DNA from: an uncultured Terrimonas sp.
Lineage (GTDB): Bacteria > Bacteroidota > Bacteroidia > Chitinophagales > Chitinophagaceae
Assembly: GCA_946886925.1 (NCBI GenBank)
Contig: CAMPJQ010000024.1
Coordinates: 1 to 12,389 of the forward strand
Direction: 5' to 3'
DNA: 12,389 bases
Below, piece after piece: positions 1 to 6,373 of the stretch. The position numbers were made by a program, and so were the translations under genes. How positions within the stretch are numbered: position 1 is the first letter of the stretch; every line of letters begins with the position of its first letter. The notes beneath the pieces were generated by a model. It saw nothing but the letters and a program-made list of their open reading frames with translations. It was not told where the DNA came from and made no database searches.

Positions 1-159
1 TTACTATACTGGCAAGATCTGGCTGAAAAACTGGCTGAGATAGAGCAAAGCAGCAATAAAAAATTTAATGATTTATACCAGGCGCTTCATTTCCTGCTCA
101 ACAAAAAGCAACAGGAAGATGATTTCAGCAAACGTGAAAGGATTGGCTTCAGGAAATAA
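1..159 (+). CDS. C-terminal end of an ORF6N-domain-like protein (5' truncated by window edge)
   Basis: Reading frame 1 is open from the first base to a TAA at 157-159 and gives 52 residues. The visible part is highly charged and probably helical: a coiled-coil-like segment (LAEKLAEIEQSSNKKF), then LYQALHFLLNKK, and a basic tail ending RERIGFRK. A helix followed by a short linker and a terminal RxxIGF-type basic motif is what I recall at the C-terminus of Bacteroidota ORF6N-domain proteins, a family of phage-type DNA-binding proteins that also occurs widely as chromosomal genes. The ORF6N domain itself would lie upstream and is not in the window, so the assignment rests on the tail alone. The gene converges on the permease gene at 178-711 with 18 bp between stop codons. 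Confidence 0.55.
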   Translation, partial: LLYWQDLAEKLAEIEQSSNKKFNDLYQALHFLLNKKQQEDDFSKRERIGFRK

Positions 160-177
160 TGTATCTCACCCTTGCTT

Positions 178-711
178 TTAATGCGGCAGCCTGTTCATAA
201 AACGCCCATATACCCAGGTTCCGGCTACTGCGCTTAATAAGGTTACTATAATTACTGTAGCACCTGCGCCGATTTGGGCGAACAAAGGCCCGGGACAGGC
301 GCCGGTAATAGCCCAGCCTAAGCCAAAAATCAGCCCGCCATAGATCTGCCCTTTATGAAAACGCTTGGGCTCCAGGTGAATTTTTTCCCCTTCTATTGAC
401 CTGGCATTGTATCTTTTGATGAGCGCCACACTGATCATACCCACCACTACAGCCGAACCAATGACGCCATACATATGAAAACTTTGCAATTTAAACATTT
501 CCTGTATCCTGAACCAGGAAACGATTTCGGCTTTTACAAATACAATTCCAAACAAAATGCCCAATAACCCGTACTTAACATTGGAAGCTAGCGGACGGTC
601 GAGCGTACTTTCATTTACACACATGGCATTTTGAGAACGTATTTCATAATCTGTGTATATTAACTCTTTTTTGAAGAGAGAAGTATTGCTTATTTTTTCT
701 TTAACAGGCAT
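178..711 (-). CDS. YeeE/YedE-type sulfur-compound permease half, DUF6691-like
   Basis: Small integral membrane protein with several hydrophobic segments. The family signature GLGWAITGACPGP is near the C-terminus and carries the single conserved Cys of that motif. An upstream block, VSWFRIQEMFKLQSFHMYG followed by IGSAVVVG, is strongly typical of the Bacteroidota DUF6691 half-permease that pairs with a YeeE/YedE partner. Family members are thought to move thiosulfate or related sulfur species; the substrate here is inference. The start is uncertain. ATG codons exist at 765, 711 and 624, giving 195, 177 and 148 residues. The stretch 712-765 encodes low-complexity KNKSQIKNQKITNI from a repeated AAATCA tract, so I prefer 711; the core fold starts after 624, which matches the usual family length of about 140 to 150. 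The gene follows its partner on the same strand, so the two are probably co-transcribed. Confidence 0.85.
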   Translation of the reverse strand: MPVKEKISNTSLFKKELIYTDYEIRSQNAMCVNESTLDRPLASNVKYGLLGILFGIVFVKAEIVSWFRIQEMFKLQSFHMYGVIGSAVVVGMISVALIKRYNARSIEGEKIHLEPKRFHKGQIYGGLIFGLGWAITGACPGPLFAQIGAGATVIIVTLLSAVAGTWVYGRFMNRLPH

Positions 712-722
712 ATAAATATTTG

Positions 723-750
723 TGATTTTCTGATTTTTGATTTGTGATTT
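723..750. repeat. Four copies of TGATTT, 7-8 nt apart
   Basis: TGATTT occurs at 723, 731, 738 and 745 (AAATCA on the minus strand), within the leader or possible N-terminal codons of the second permease gene. It looks like simple AT-rich spacer DNA and is one reason to doubt the 765 start codon. No function is assigned. Confidence 0.5.
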
Positions 751-780
751 ATTCTTAAACCACATAGTTGGATTTTTTGA

Positions 781-1344
781 TCATAATTGCAGAATATACG
801 GAAGGATAAGCCAGGTCATCACAAAGCCACCTATCATAAAACAACAGGTAGCCACCAGTGAAGGCCACTGCAGGTTGCTCAGCCCCATAATGGAATGACC
901 ACTGGTGCAGCCTCCTGCGTAACGGGTGCCGAAGCCTACCATAAAACCGCCAACAACAATCATAATAAAGCCCCTAAGGGTGAACAATTCCGTCCAGGAA
1001 AAAAGATCGTGGGGAATAATGCTGTCATAATTGGTTACCCCGTAAGCCGCCAGGCCCTGCGCCAGTTTGGGATGAACCTGTACAGGAGCCGGGTTGGCCA
1101 GCCATTGAGCCGCCACTATACCGCCCAGTAAAATACCACCAACAAAAAAAAGATTCCAGGCCTCTTTCTTCCAGTCGTACCTGAAAAAAGGGATTTTGGC
1201 GGGAATGCAAATGGCGCAGATATGTCGGAGTGAAGAGGAGATACCGAAGGTTTTGTTGCCAAGCAGCAGCAGAGCGGGTACGGTTAAACCAATCAGGGGT
1301 CCGGCTATATACCATGGCCAGGGTTGTTTAAGCCATTCAAGCAT
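781..1344 (-). CDS. YeeE/YedE family sulfur-compound permease half
   Basis: A 187-residue membrane protein beginning [19 protein letters not shown], with about four clear hydrophobic segments near residues 11-30, 64-82, 123-143 and 163-183. The YeeE-type signature [18 protein letters not shown] is at about 137-154 with its conserved Cys at 146. A second Cys-rich motif, RHICAICIP, is at 40-48. In this family conserved cysteines are implicated in handling thiosulfate-like substrates at the membrane; that role is taken from the family and not shown here. An in-frame ATG exists at 1383, but I chose 1344. The [12 protein letters not shown] start matches how family members begin, and a candidate -7 box lies at 1365-1372, which would leave the upstream ATG outside the transcript. 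First gene of a probable two-gene operon; the partner's stop-proximal ORF begins within 15-70 bp downstream, depending on its start. Confidence 0.88.
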   Translation of the reverse strand: MLEWLKQPWPWYIAGPLIGLTVPALLLLGNKTFGISSSLRHICAICIPAKIPFFRYDWKKEAWNLFFVGGILLGGIVAAQWLANPAPVQVHPKLAQGLAAYGVTNYDSIIPHDLFSWTELFTLRGFIMIVVGGFMVGFGTRYAGGCTSGHSIMGLSNLQWPSLVATCCFMIGGFVMTWLILPYILQL

Positions 1345-1364
1345 AATGTAATTGTTTATAAGTG

Positions 1365-1372
1365 CAAATTTA
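1365..1372 (-). promoter_or_regulatory. Candidate Bacteroidota -7 promoter box for the permease operon
   Basis: On the minus strand the bases read TAAATTTG, an exact fit to the Bacteroidota primary-sigma -7 consensus TAnnTTTG. It lies about 20 nt upstream of the chosen ATG at 1344, implying a short leader. I see no clear TTG-type -33 element at the expected distance, so the call is tentative. Confidence 0.4.
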
Positions 1373-1400
1373 CGCAATAACATTTAAGGAGGCGGTGGAC

Positions 1401-1421
1401 TCAGGTTTGAGGTTTCAGGTT
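1401..1421. repeat. Three tandem 7-nt units (TCAGGTT/TGAGGTT/TCAGGTT)
   Basis: The units at 1401-1407, 1408-1414 and 1415-1421 are contiguous, and the middle one differs by a single C-to-G change. They are followed by two loosely similar pieces (TCACATTTTCACCTC near 1426 and TCACATTTCCATCTC near 1451). The whole gap 1384-1481 looks like non-coding spacer between two same-strand transcription units. I see no convincing hairpin terminator for the lipoprotein gene there. Confidence 0.55.
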
Positions 1422-1481
1422 GTGTTCACATTTTCACCTCTCCGCAGTTCTCACATTTCCATCTCCTGACATGTAGCTGAA

Positions 1482-4400
1482 CTATTCAATAAGCCTGCTC
1501 CGCCCTTTCCGGTCAAAAATCTCAATGCTTTCCACAGCTTCATTCATCGCAATAAACCGGGCAGATTGTGAAAGAAATGAATTGCCGTGGGAAAACTCCG
1601 TTTTACGGGTTTTACCATTTTGAAGATGAACAAGAGCATACAACTCATGCGTTTGCAATGCAATCAACCGGACGCTTTTTTTTAGTTTGAACACTTTCAA
1701 CGCATTTTGATTTTGCGAGGCACCAAGCAGATAATGCCCACCAGACTGCTGTAACCCGATCAGCGCCTTGCCATCACCCGGAATAAAAATACCGCTCTGC
1801 AATATGGTTTGGGGGTTGAAATTTCCATTGCCGTCACCCAATAAAACCAGCCCGTTCAATGCATCGTAGCGCCCCGTTGATACTTCGGTTCCAAAATCAT
1901 TGCCATTAATGGCAACATCCAGGTTCCCATCGCTGTTAAAATCATCCGCCACCATACCATACAATGGCGCCAACTGTGCCTGCACCGGCAGCGGGTGACA
2001 TTCAAATTTGCCATTGCCCATATTCTTTATAAAGCAACTTTTCATATTGTTCGCTTCCAGCACAAGTGCGTCTTTAAATTCTTCTTGTGTAAACATATCA
2101 TGAACCTTTGCCTTTCCAAAACTTTTATAGGTGAGGAACCGCTTTTTCAAACCCGGTAACTGCTCCACTAATTCATCGCGGTTTTGCGCAGGAAATTCTT
2201 TCCATGTTCCCTGCTCGTCTTTTAAATACATGGTGGTAATGATATCATATTCTCCATTTTTATCGAAATCCTTTCCATAAATACGCAGAGGATGCACTGC
2301 ATCTGCACGATAAAAAGAATTTTCACCCAGGTTGCCTGCTATATAATCCATATCGCCATCATTATCAAAGTCGCCCGCCACCAGGCTGCCCCACCAGCCT
2401 TTGTGCTGCTCAATACCGCTATCCGTTAAACGTTCCAGTTTACCCTGTTTGTTTTTTAAAAATGTCAATGGCATCCATTCACCGGCAATAACCAGGTCTT
2501 CCCAGCCGTCATTATCAAAATCAGTCCATAATGCATCGCAAACCAAACCGATATCAATAAGTGAATTGGCCACTTCTGCTGTTGCATCTGTAAATTTAAC
2601 CGCCCCCGCTTTTGAATCATTCTGCAAAATAATGCTGCTTACCGGTTGCGGATATTTCCCCGGCAACACTCTTCCTCCAATAAACAGGTCAAGGTCGCCA
2701 TCGCGATCATAATCGGCAGCCTTTACGCAACTTTTACTCGTATAATTGAGCGGAATGGCATCTTCTTTTATGGCAAACTTTCCATTGTCCTGGTTGATAT
2801 ACAAACGATCCTGGTAATTTTTTGTACCGGGAGTAAACTCACTGCTGCCACTTGCCATATATATATCGTTGTCGCCATCATTGTCTGCATCAAATAAAAG
2901 GATCCCCATTGTTTCGGGGCTTCGGGCGTCCCTTCCCGTGGCCGCCGGCAGCTTTTGCAGCGTGAATTTACCGTTGATCTGCTGCAACATCACCACCGCA
3001 TCACTAATTGTATTGCCACCCGTAACGATATCGTCCAGCCCATTGCCATCCACGTCGCCTGCCGCCAGGGCGGGGCCATACTGCGAAAATTTGTGTGGCA
3101 ATAAACGCTGATAATTAAAATCCACAAAATCCATTTCGTGATGCCGGTAGCTGATGCCGGCAGAAGGGGTAATATCGGTAAACAGGTTATCGTGAGCAAT
3201 CGTATTTTGCGGAGAAGTATACAATGAGGCATCTTTTACATTTGCCTGTACCAACCTGTTGACATTTACATTGCTGATCACCTGTTTTTTATTTCCGGGC
3301 CAAACAATTACCAGTGAATCTACCGTTGTAATTTTGCCCATGCCGAAGTGCGCAATATCACTAACGGTGGAAAGATAACCGCGGTAGGGAGAATTTTCAT
3401 ACACCTGCTCATTGTCGCCATAGTGCAAGGTTATTACGGCACCCAATCCGTTTACATTCTTTTTATCGCCAATGCACCGAACCTTCAAAAAATTAGCTGC
3501 GATGTGTTCTCCAGTATTCAGTGTATTTTCATACACGAAAGCTTCTTCATTAATATTGCTTATTACATAATCCAGGTCTCCGTCATTGTCGAGATCTGCA
3601 TACACGGCTCCGCTTGAAAAGCAGGGTTCGGCTAGCCCCCACTGGTGGGTTACATTCTCAAATTGCAGCGTTCCGTTGTTGCGAAATGCATAATTGGGAA
3701 TTTTAATTTGGGGCATCTGGTCTATGATTTGCTGTTTTGTTACCGTTGGAGAGGCTTTTTGCCGGAAAGCCGCAAAATCATGATCGGTTACATCACGCGG
3801 ATAGCCATTGGTAATGATCATATCGCGGTAGCCGTCATTATCAAAATCGGCCAGGTTCGGATTCCAGCTCCAGTCTGTTTCGGCCACTCCGGCTAAAAAA
3901 CCAATTTCGCTAAAAACAGGTTCTCCTATTGAATCCATCGTTCTCAAAGCAGGCCCCTGGTTCAGTTGAAAAGTGTTGCGAATATATTGTAAAGCGTAGG
4001 TGCCATCGATCATGTTCTGATACATGTAATAATTGGCGCTATTCATGTTTTTCTTCTTGCGAAAATTATCTTCGGGGTTCATATCAACGGTTATGATATC
4101 TGCAAGTCCGTCGTTGTTCATGTCGGCAATATCGGCACCCATGGCATTTTGGGAAGTATGTTTGAAATACTGATCAAGCCTACTGGTAAAAGTTCCGTTC
4201 CCGTTGCTGATATACAATTCATCGCTGGTAAAAAAATCGTTGGCCACATAAATATCTTTCCAGCCATCCTTGTTAATATCGGCTACGGCAAGCCCCAGGG
4301 CAAAACCATGTGCACCTATGCCACATTGCCGGCTTACATCAGTAAATACAGGATGCCCGGTGGCATCATCCCAATCGTTGCGAAACAGTTTGTCAAAATC

Positions 4401-5054
4401 ATCAGTTGTGGGGTCAGCTATATTTTTATTATAAAATTGCGCGGCATTCCTTCCGGCGAGTTTAGTGGTGGCCAGGTACATATCCAGGTCGCCATCATTA
4501 TCATAATCAAAAAACGCTGCATGCACCGAATGGCTGGTATCGGCCAGTTTATACTCTTCGGCCATTTCTTTAAATACCGGCACATTGGTTTTGCTGAGAC
4601 CCTGGTTGATGTATAAAAGATTTTTTCGCTGCTCCGGGTCTTTTTTTATAGTAGTGCTTACATAAATATCTTCCCATCCGTCGTTATTGATATCTATCAA
4701 TGAAGCTGCATTGCTCCATCTTCCCTCTCCCGTAACGCCGGACATGTCCGTAACATCCCTGAACCGAAGATCGCCTTCATTGATGTAAAGCCTGTTGGAG
4801 CCTGTGCTGGCTGTGAAATACAGATCAGTAAGTCCATCATTGTTAAAATCGCCTGCAGCCACTCCGCCTCCGTTGTATAAAAATTCAAGATCTATGGGGT
4901 TGATGGAATCGCTTTCTACAATACGATTATTGAAATGTATGCCTGAATGTGCTGCCGGAATCCGTTTAAATAAAGCTGATGGCTTGCTGGTGCAGGCGGC
5001 TATACAAATACACAATAAAAACATAAAAAGCCAAATGAAACGACTACAGTACAT
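1482..5054 (-). CDS. Large VCBS/FG-GAP repeat lipoprotein with ASPIC/UnbV domain
   Basis: A 1190-residue protein starting MYCSRFIWLFMFLLCICIAACTS: a hydrophobic signal segment followed by a lipobox-like IAAC with the lipidation Cys at 21, so it is probably an outer-membrane or surface lipoprotein. I count about 14 calcium-loop-type motifs of the form D.(N/D)xDGxxD, in two clusters at about residues 66-500 and 665-1055. These are the blades of FG-GAP/VCBS beta-propellers. Between them, at about 532-600, is an ASPIC/UnbV-type segment (LGAVITLHYGD, then RGYLS, and VDSLVIVWPGNK). The C-terminus carries a degenerate version (HGNSFLSQSARF, then VESIEIFDRKG), so the protein looks like propeller-ASPIC repeated twice. 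An in-frame TTG at 5078 would add eight residues, but ATG at 5054 gives a normal lipoprotein signal. The gene lies 53 bp behind the GntR-type regulator on the same strand. Such proteins often accompany SusC/SusD loci in this phylum; their biochemical role is unknown, and a glycan- or protein-binding role is inference. Confidence 0.88.
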   Translation of the reverse strand: MYCSRFIWLFMFLLCICIAACTSKPSALFKRIPAAHSGIHFNNRIVESDSINPIDLEFLYNGGGVAAGDFNNDGLTDLYFTASTGSNRLYINEGDLRFRDVTDMSGVTGEGRWSNAASLIDINNDGWEDIYVSTTIKKDPEQRKNLLYINQGLSKTNVPVFKEMAEEYKLADTSHSVHAAFFDYDNDGDLDMYLATTKLAGRNAAQFYNKNIADPTTDDFDKLFRNDWDDATGHPVFTDVSRQCGIGAHGFALGLAVADINKDGWKDIYVANDFFTSDELYISNGNGTFTSRLDQYFKHTSQNAMGADIADMNNDGLADIITVDMNPEDNFRKKKNMNSANYYMYQNMIDGTYALQYIRNTFQLNQGPALRTMDSIGEPVFSEIGFLAGVAETDWSWNPNLADFDNDGYRDMIITNGYPRDVTDHDFAAFRQKASPTVTKQQIIDQMPQIKIPNYAFRNNGTLQFENVTHQWGLAEPCFSSGAVYADLDNDGDLDYVISNINEEAFVYENTLNTGEHIAANFLKVRCIGDKKNVNGLGAVITLHYGDNEQVYENSPYRGYLSTVSDIAHFGMGKITTVDSLVIVWPGNKKQVISNVNVNRLVQANVKDASLYTSPQNTIAHDNLFTDITPSAGISYRHHEMDFVDFNYQRLLPHKFSQYGPALAAGDVDGNGLDDIVTGGNTISDAVVMLQQINGKFTLQKLPAATGRDARSPETMGILLFDADNDGDNDIYMASGSSEFTPGTKNYQDRLYINQDNGKFAIKEDAIPLNYTSKSCVKAADYDRDGDLDLFIGGRVLPGKYPQPVSSIILQNDSKAGAVKFTDATAEVANSLIDIGLVCDALWTDFDNDGWEDLVIAGEWMPLTFLKNKQGKLERLTDSGIEQHKGWWGSLVAGDFDNDGDMDYIAGNLGENSFYRADAVHPLRIYGKDFDKNGEYDIITTMYLKDEQGTWKEFPAQNRDELVEQLPGLKKRFLTYKSFGKAKVHDMFTQEEFKDALVLEANNMKSCFIKNMGNGKFECHPLPVQAQLAPLYGMVADDFNSDGNLDVAINGNDFGTEVSTGRYDALNGLVLLGDGNGNFNPQTILQSGIFIPGDGKALIGLQQSGGHYLLGASQNQNALKVFKLKKSVRLIALQTHELYALVHLQNGKTRKTEFSHGNSFLSQSARFIAMNEAVESIEIFDRKGRSRLIE

Positions 5055-5107
5055 AGCAAAACATTTATAGAAAAACAAGCCAGGATAAGGCCGGGAAACC
5101 AGTTTTG

Positions 5108-6145
5108 TTACAGTGATTTACGCATGATCAGCGAGAAAGGGTTCCTGATTTTTTCTTCACGGTTTTCGAGAATCAGCCGGGCCGCAGCTTCGCCCATCTT
5201 TGAATGATCCGTTGAAATAACCGAGATACCGCCAAGCAAAATTTCTTTGAGCGGTGATTCATTATAAGAAATGATGCCGATATCCTTCCCTACTTTTAGT
5301 TTTGCAATTTTGCAATTTTTAATAAGTCTCACCAGGTCCGTATCTTCAGCTACAATATAGGCCTCTCCCGGCTGCGGCTTTTCGTTGATGCTCATCTCCT
5401 CCCTTATACAATACTGGAAATGATATTGAAAACAAAAATTTCTGAAACCCCGGATAATCTCCACCGGGTGGGGCAATAATTTGGAATGTACATAAATCAG
5501 TTTTGTATACTTCCGCAGTATTTCCACACCCGCCTCCAAAGCTTCGGAAATGTCGTGCTCAAAGTCCTGGTAAACCGCTTTATGGATCCTGTTGCCGGTT
5601 GGTACGTCCTTATCTAATAAAATTAACTGTTCCTGTGGTATTTTATGAATGCTGTTGTAGGCATGCTCCGTTTGTTCGCAAAAATGGGGCATCAGCACAT
5701 AATAATCGTAGCATCCCAGGCTGGTTTCAATAATATCCTCAAATAACCGCGGACTGGCGTGGTGTATCTTAAGTTCTACCGTAGCCCTATTGCCCAGTGT
5801 ATGTACAAATGAATCGTATATCATTTTTTTATGAGTACTCAGTTTGTTAAAAACAAGCAGTACCCTGTATGGAACAACAATATTTGTTCTTGATACATAA
5901 AAACCCTTGCCCCGAACCGCTTCTATGATCTTATCCTGCGCCAGTATATCATACGCTTTTTGAACAGTGTCGCGTGAAAGCAAACATTCATTGCTGAGCT
6001 CGTTGATGGAAAATATCCTGTCGCCCTTTTTATATTGGCCCTGCCTTATCGCCTTTGTTACAGAATGAACGATTTGCAGATATTTTGGCGTTCTGCGGTG
6101 TGCATCTATCTGAAATATGGGCTGCAGGCAGTTGTTTTTAAGCAT
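5108..6145 (-). CDS. GntR-family transcriptional regulator with LacI/PBP-like sensor domain
   Basis: A 345-residue protein with two domains. Residues 17-86 form a GntR winged helix-turn-helix: PKYLQIVHSVTKAIRQGQY, then KGDRIFSINEL, the recognition-helix region LSRDTVQKAYDILAQ, and the wing KIIEAVRGKGFYV. Residues 94-345 resemble the periplasmic-binding-protein fold of LacI/GalR regulators, with the typical late block GIISYNESPLKEIL, then ISVISTDHSKMGEAAARLIL. This chimeric architecture is known from AraR-like regulators and usually marks repressors released by a small sugar-like ligand; the ligand here cannot be read from sequence. It is divergent from the hydrolase gene across a 228-bp gap containing GT..AC palindromes, and lies upstream of and co-directional with the lipoprotein gene. 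Control of both is the simplest reading. The start is ATG at 6145, with no evident Shine-Dalgarno. Confidence 0.9.
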   Translation of the reverse strand: MLKNNCLQPIFQIDAHRRTPKYLQIVHSVTKAIRQGQYKKGDRIFSINELSNECLLSRDTVQKAYDILAQDKIIEAVRGKGFYVSRTNIVVPYRVLLVFNKLSTHKKMIYDSFVHTLGNRATVELKIHHASPRLFEDIIETSLGCYDYYVLMPHFCEQTEHAYNSIHKIPQEQLILLDKDVPTGNRIHKAVYQDFEHDISEALEAGVEILRKYTKLIYVHSKLLPHPVEIIRGFRNFCFQYHFQYCIREEMSINEKPQPGEAYIVAEDTDLVRLIKNCKIAKLKVGKDIGIISYNESPLKEILLGGISVISTDHSKMGEAAARLILENREEKIRNPFSLIMRKSL

Positions 6146-6204
6146 ATCGTTTCAGTAAAGCTTTTGCGTAACACGCTTCGTTGGTTCCTACTATTGAACA
6201 AACT

Positions 6205-6229
6205 GGCGTGGGTATGTAACATAAACGCC
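6205..6229. promoter_or_regulatory. Nested palindrome, candidate GntR operator near the regulator gene
   Basis: The inner part is a perfect inverted repeat TATGT-A-ACATA (6213-6223). It is flanked by a second perfect pair, GGCGT (6205-6209) and ACGCC (6225-6229), with slightly unequal spacers of 3 and 1 nt. The core fits the general GntR-family half-site pattern GT-(N)x-AC. It lies 60-84 bp upstream of the regulator's ATG and about 145 bp upstream of the hydrolase ATG, so it could mediate autoregulation. Binding is inferred from pattern and position only. Confidence 0.42.
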
Positions 6230-6280
6230 GATCGGAATTATCCACAAGTAATCAACATCCATATATAAACAGACCATTCT

Positions 6281-6313
6281 TACCAGTACACAACAGTACA
6301 GTGTATATGGTAC
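6281..6313. promoter_or_regulatory. GTAC-rich element upstream of the hydrolase gene, candidate operator
   Basis: CAGTACA occurs twice, at 6284-6290 and 6294-6300, exactly 10 bp apart (one helical turn). A third GTAC is at 6310-6313. The region also holds the inverted pair TACAC (6287-6291) and GTGTA (6301-6305), and an imperfect outer pair TACCAGTACA (6281-6290) and TGTATATGGTA (6302-6312). GTAC is the zero-spacer form of the GntR GT..AC pattern, and the known AraR operator of the same chimeric architecture is also built on GTAC. The element lies about 60-90 bp before the hydrolase ATG, a plausible operator position. No clear TAnnTTTG promoter is visible; the nearest one-mismatch forms are at 6321-6333. 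Confidence 0.42.
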
Positions 6314-6373
6314 GGTGATGTATATTGGTTTTGGGAAAATCTTCTAACTATAAGCATTTTTTAAACCCGACGA

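Noticed and set aside
1025..1315. A 96-codon minus-strand open frame inside the first permease gene
   Set aside because: It is in a shifted frame of the YeeE/YedE-type gene, lacks hydrophobic organisation and shows no family motif.
1386..1394. AAGGAGGCG on the plus strand resembling a strong Shine-Dalgarno
   Set aside because: No plus-strand open frame with a start codon follows at a useful distance; the surrounding genes are on the minus strand.
4149..4616. A 155-codon plus-strand open frame within the lipoprotein gene
   Set aside because: It arises opposite the repeated DxDxDG-type codons (Ile/Val-rich antisense) and has no start context, promoter or family motif. The same applies to the other plus-strand frames between 2401 and 5070.
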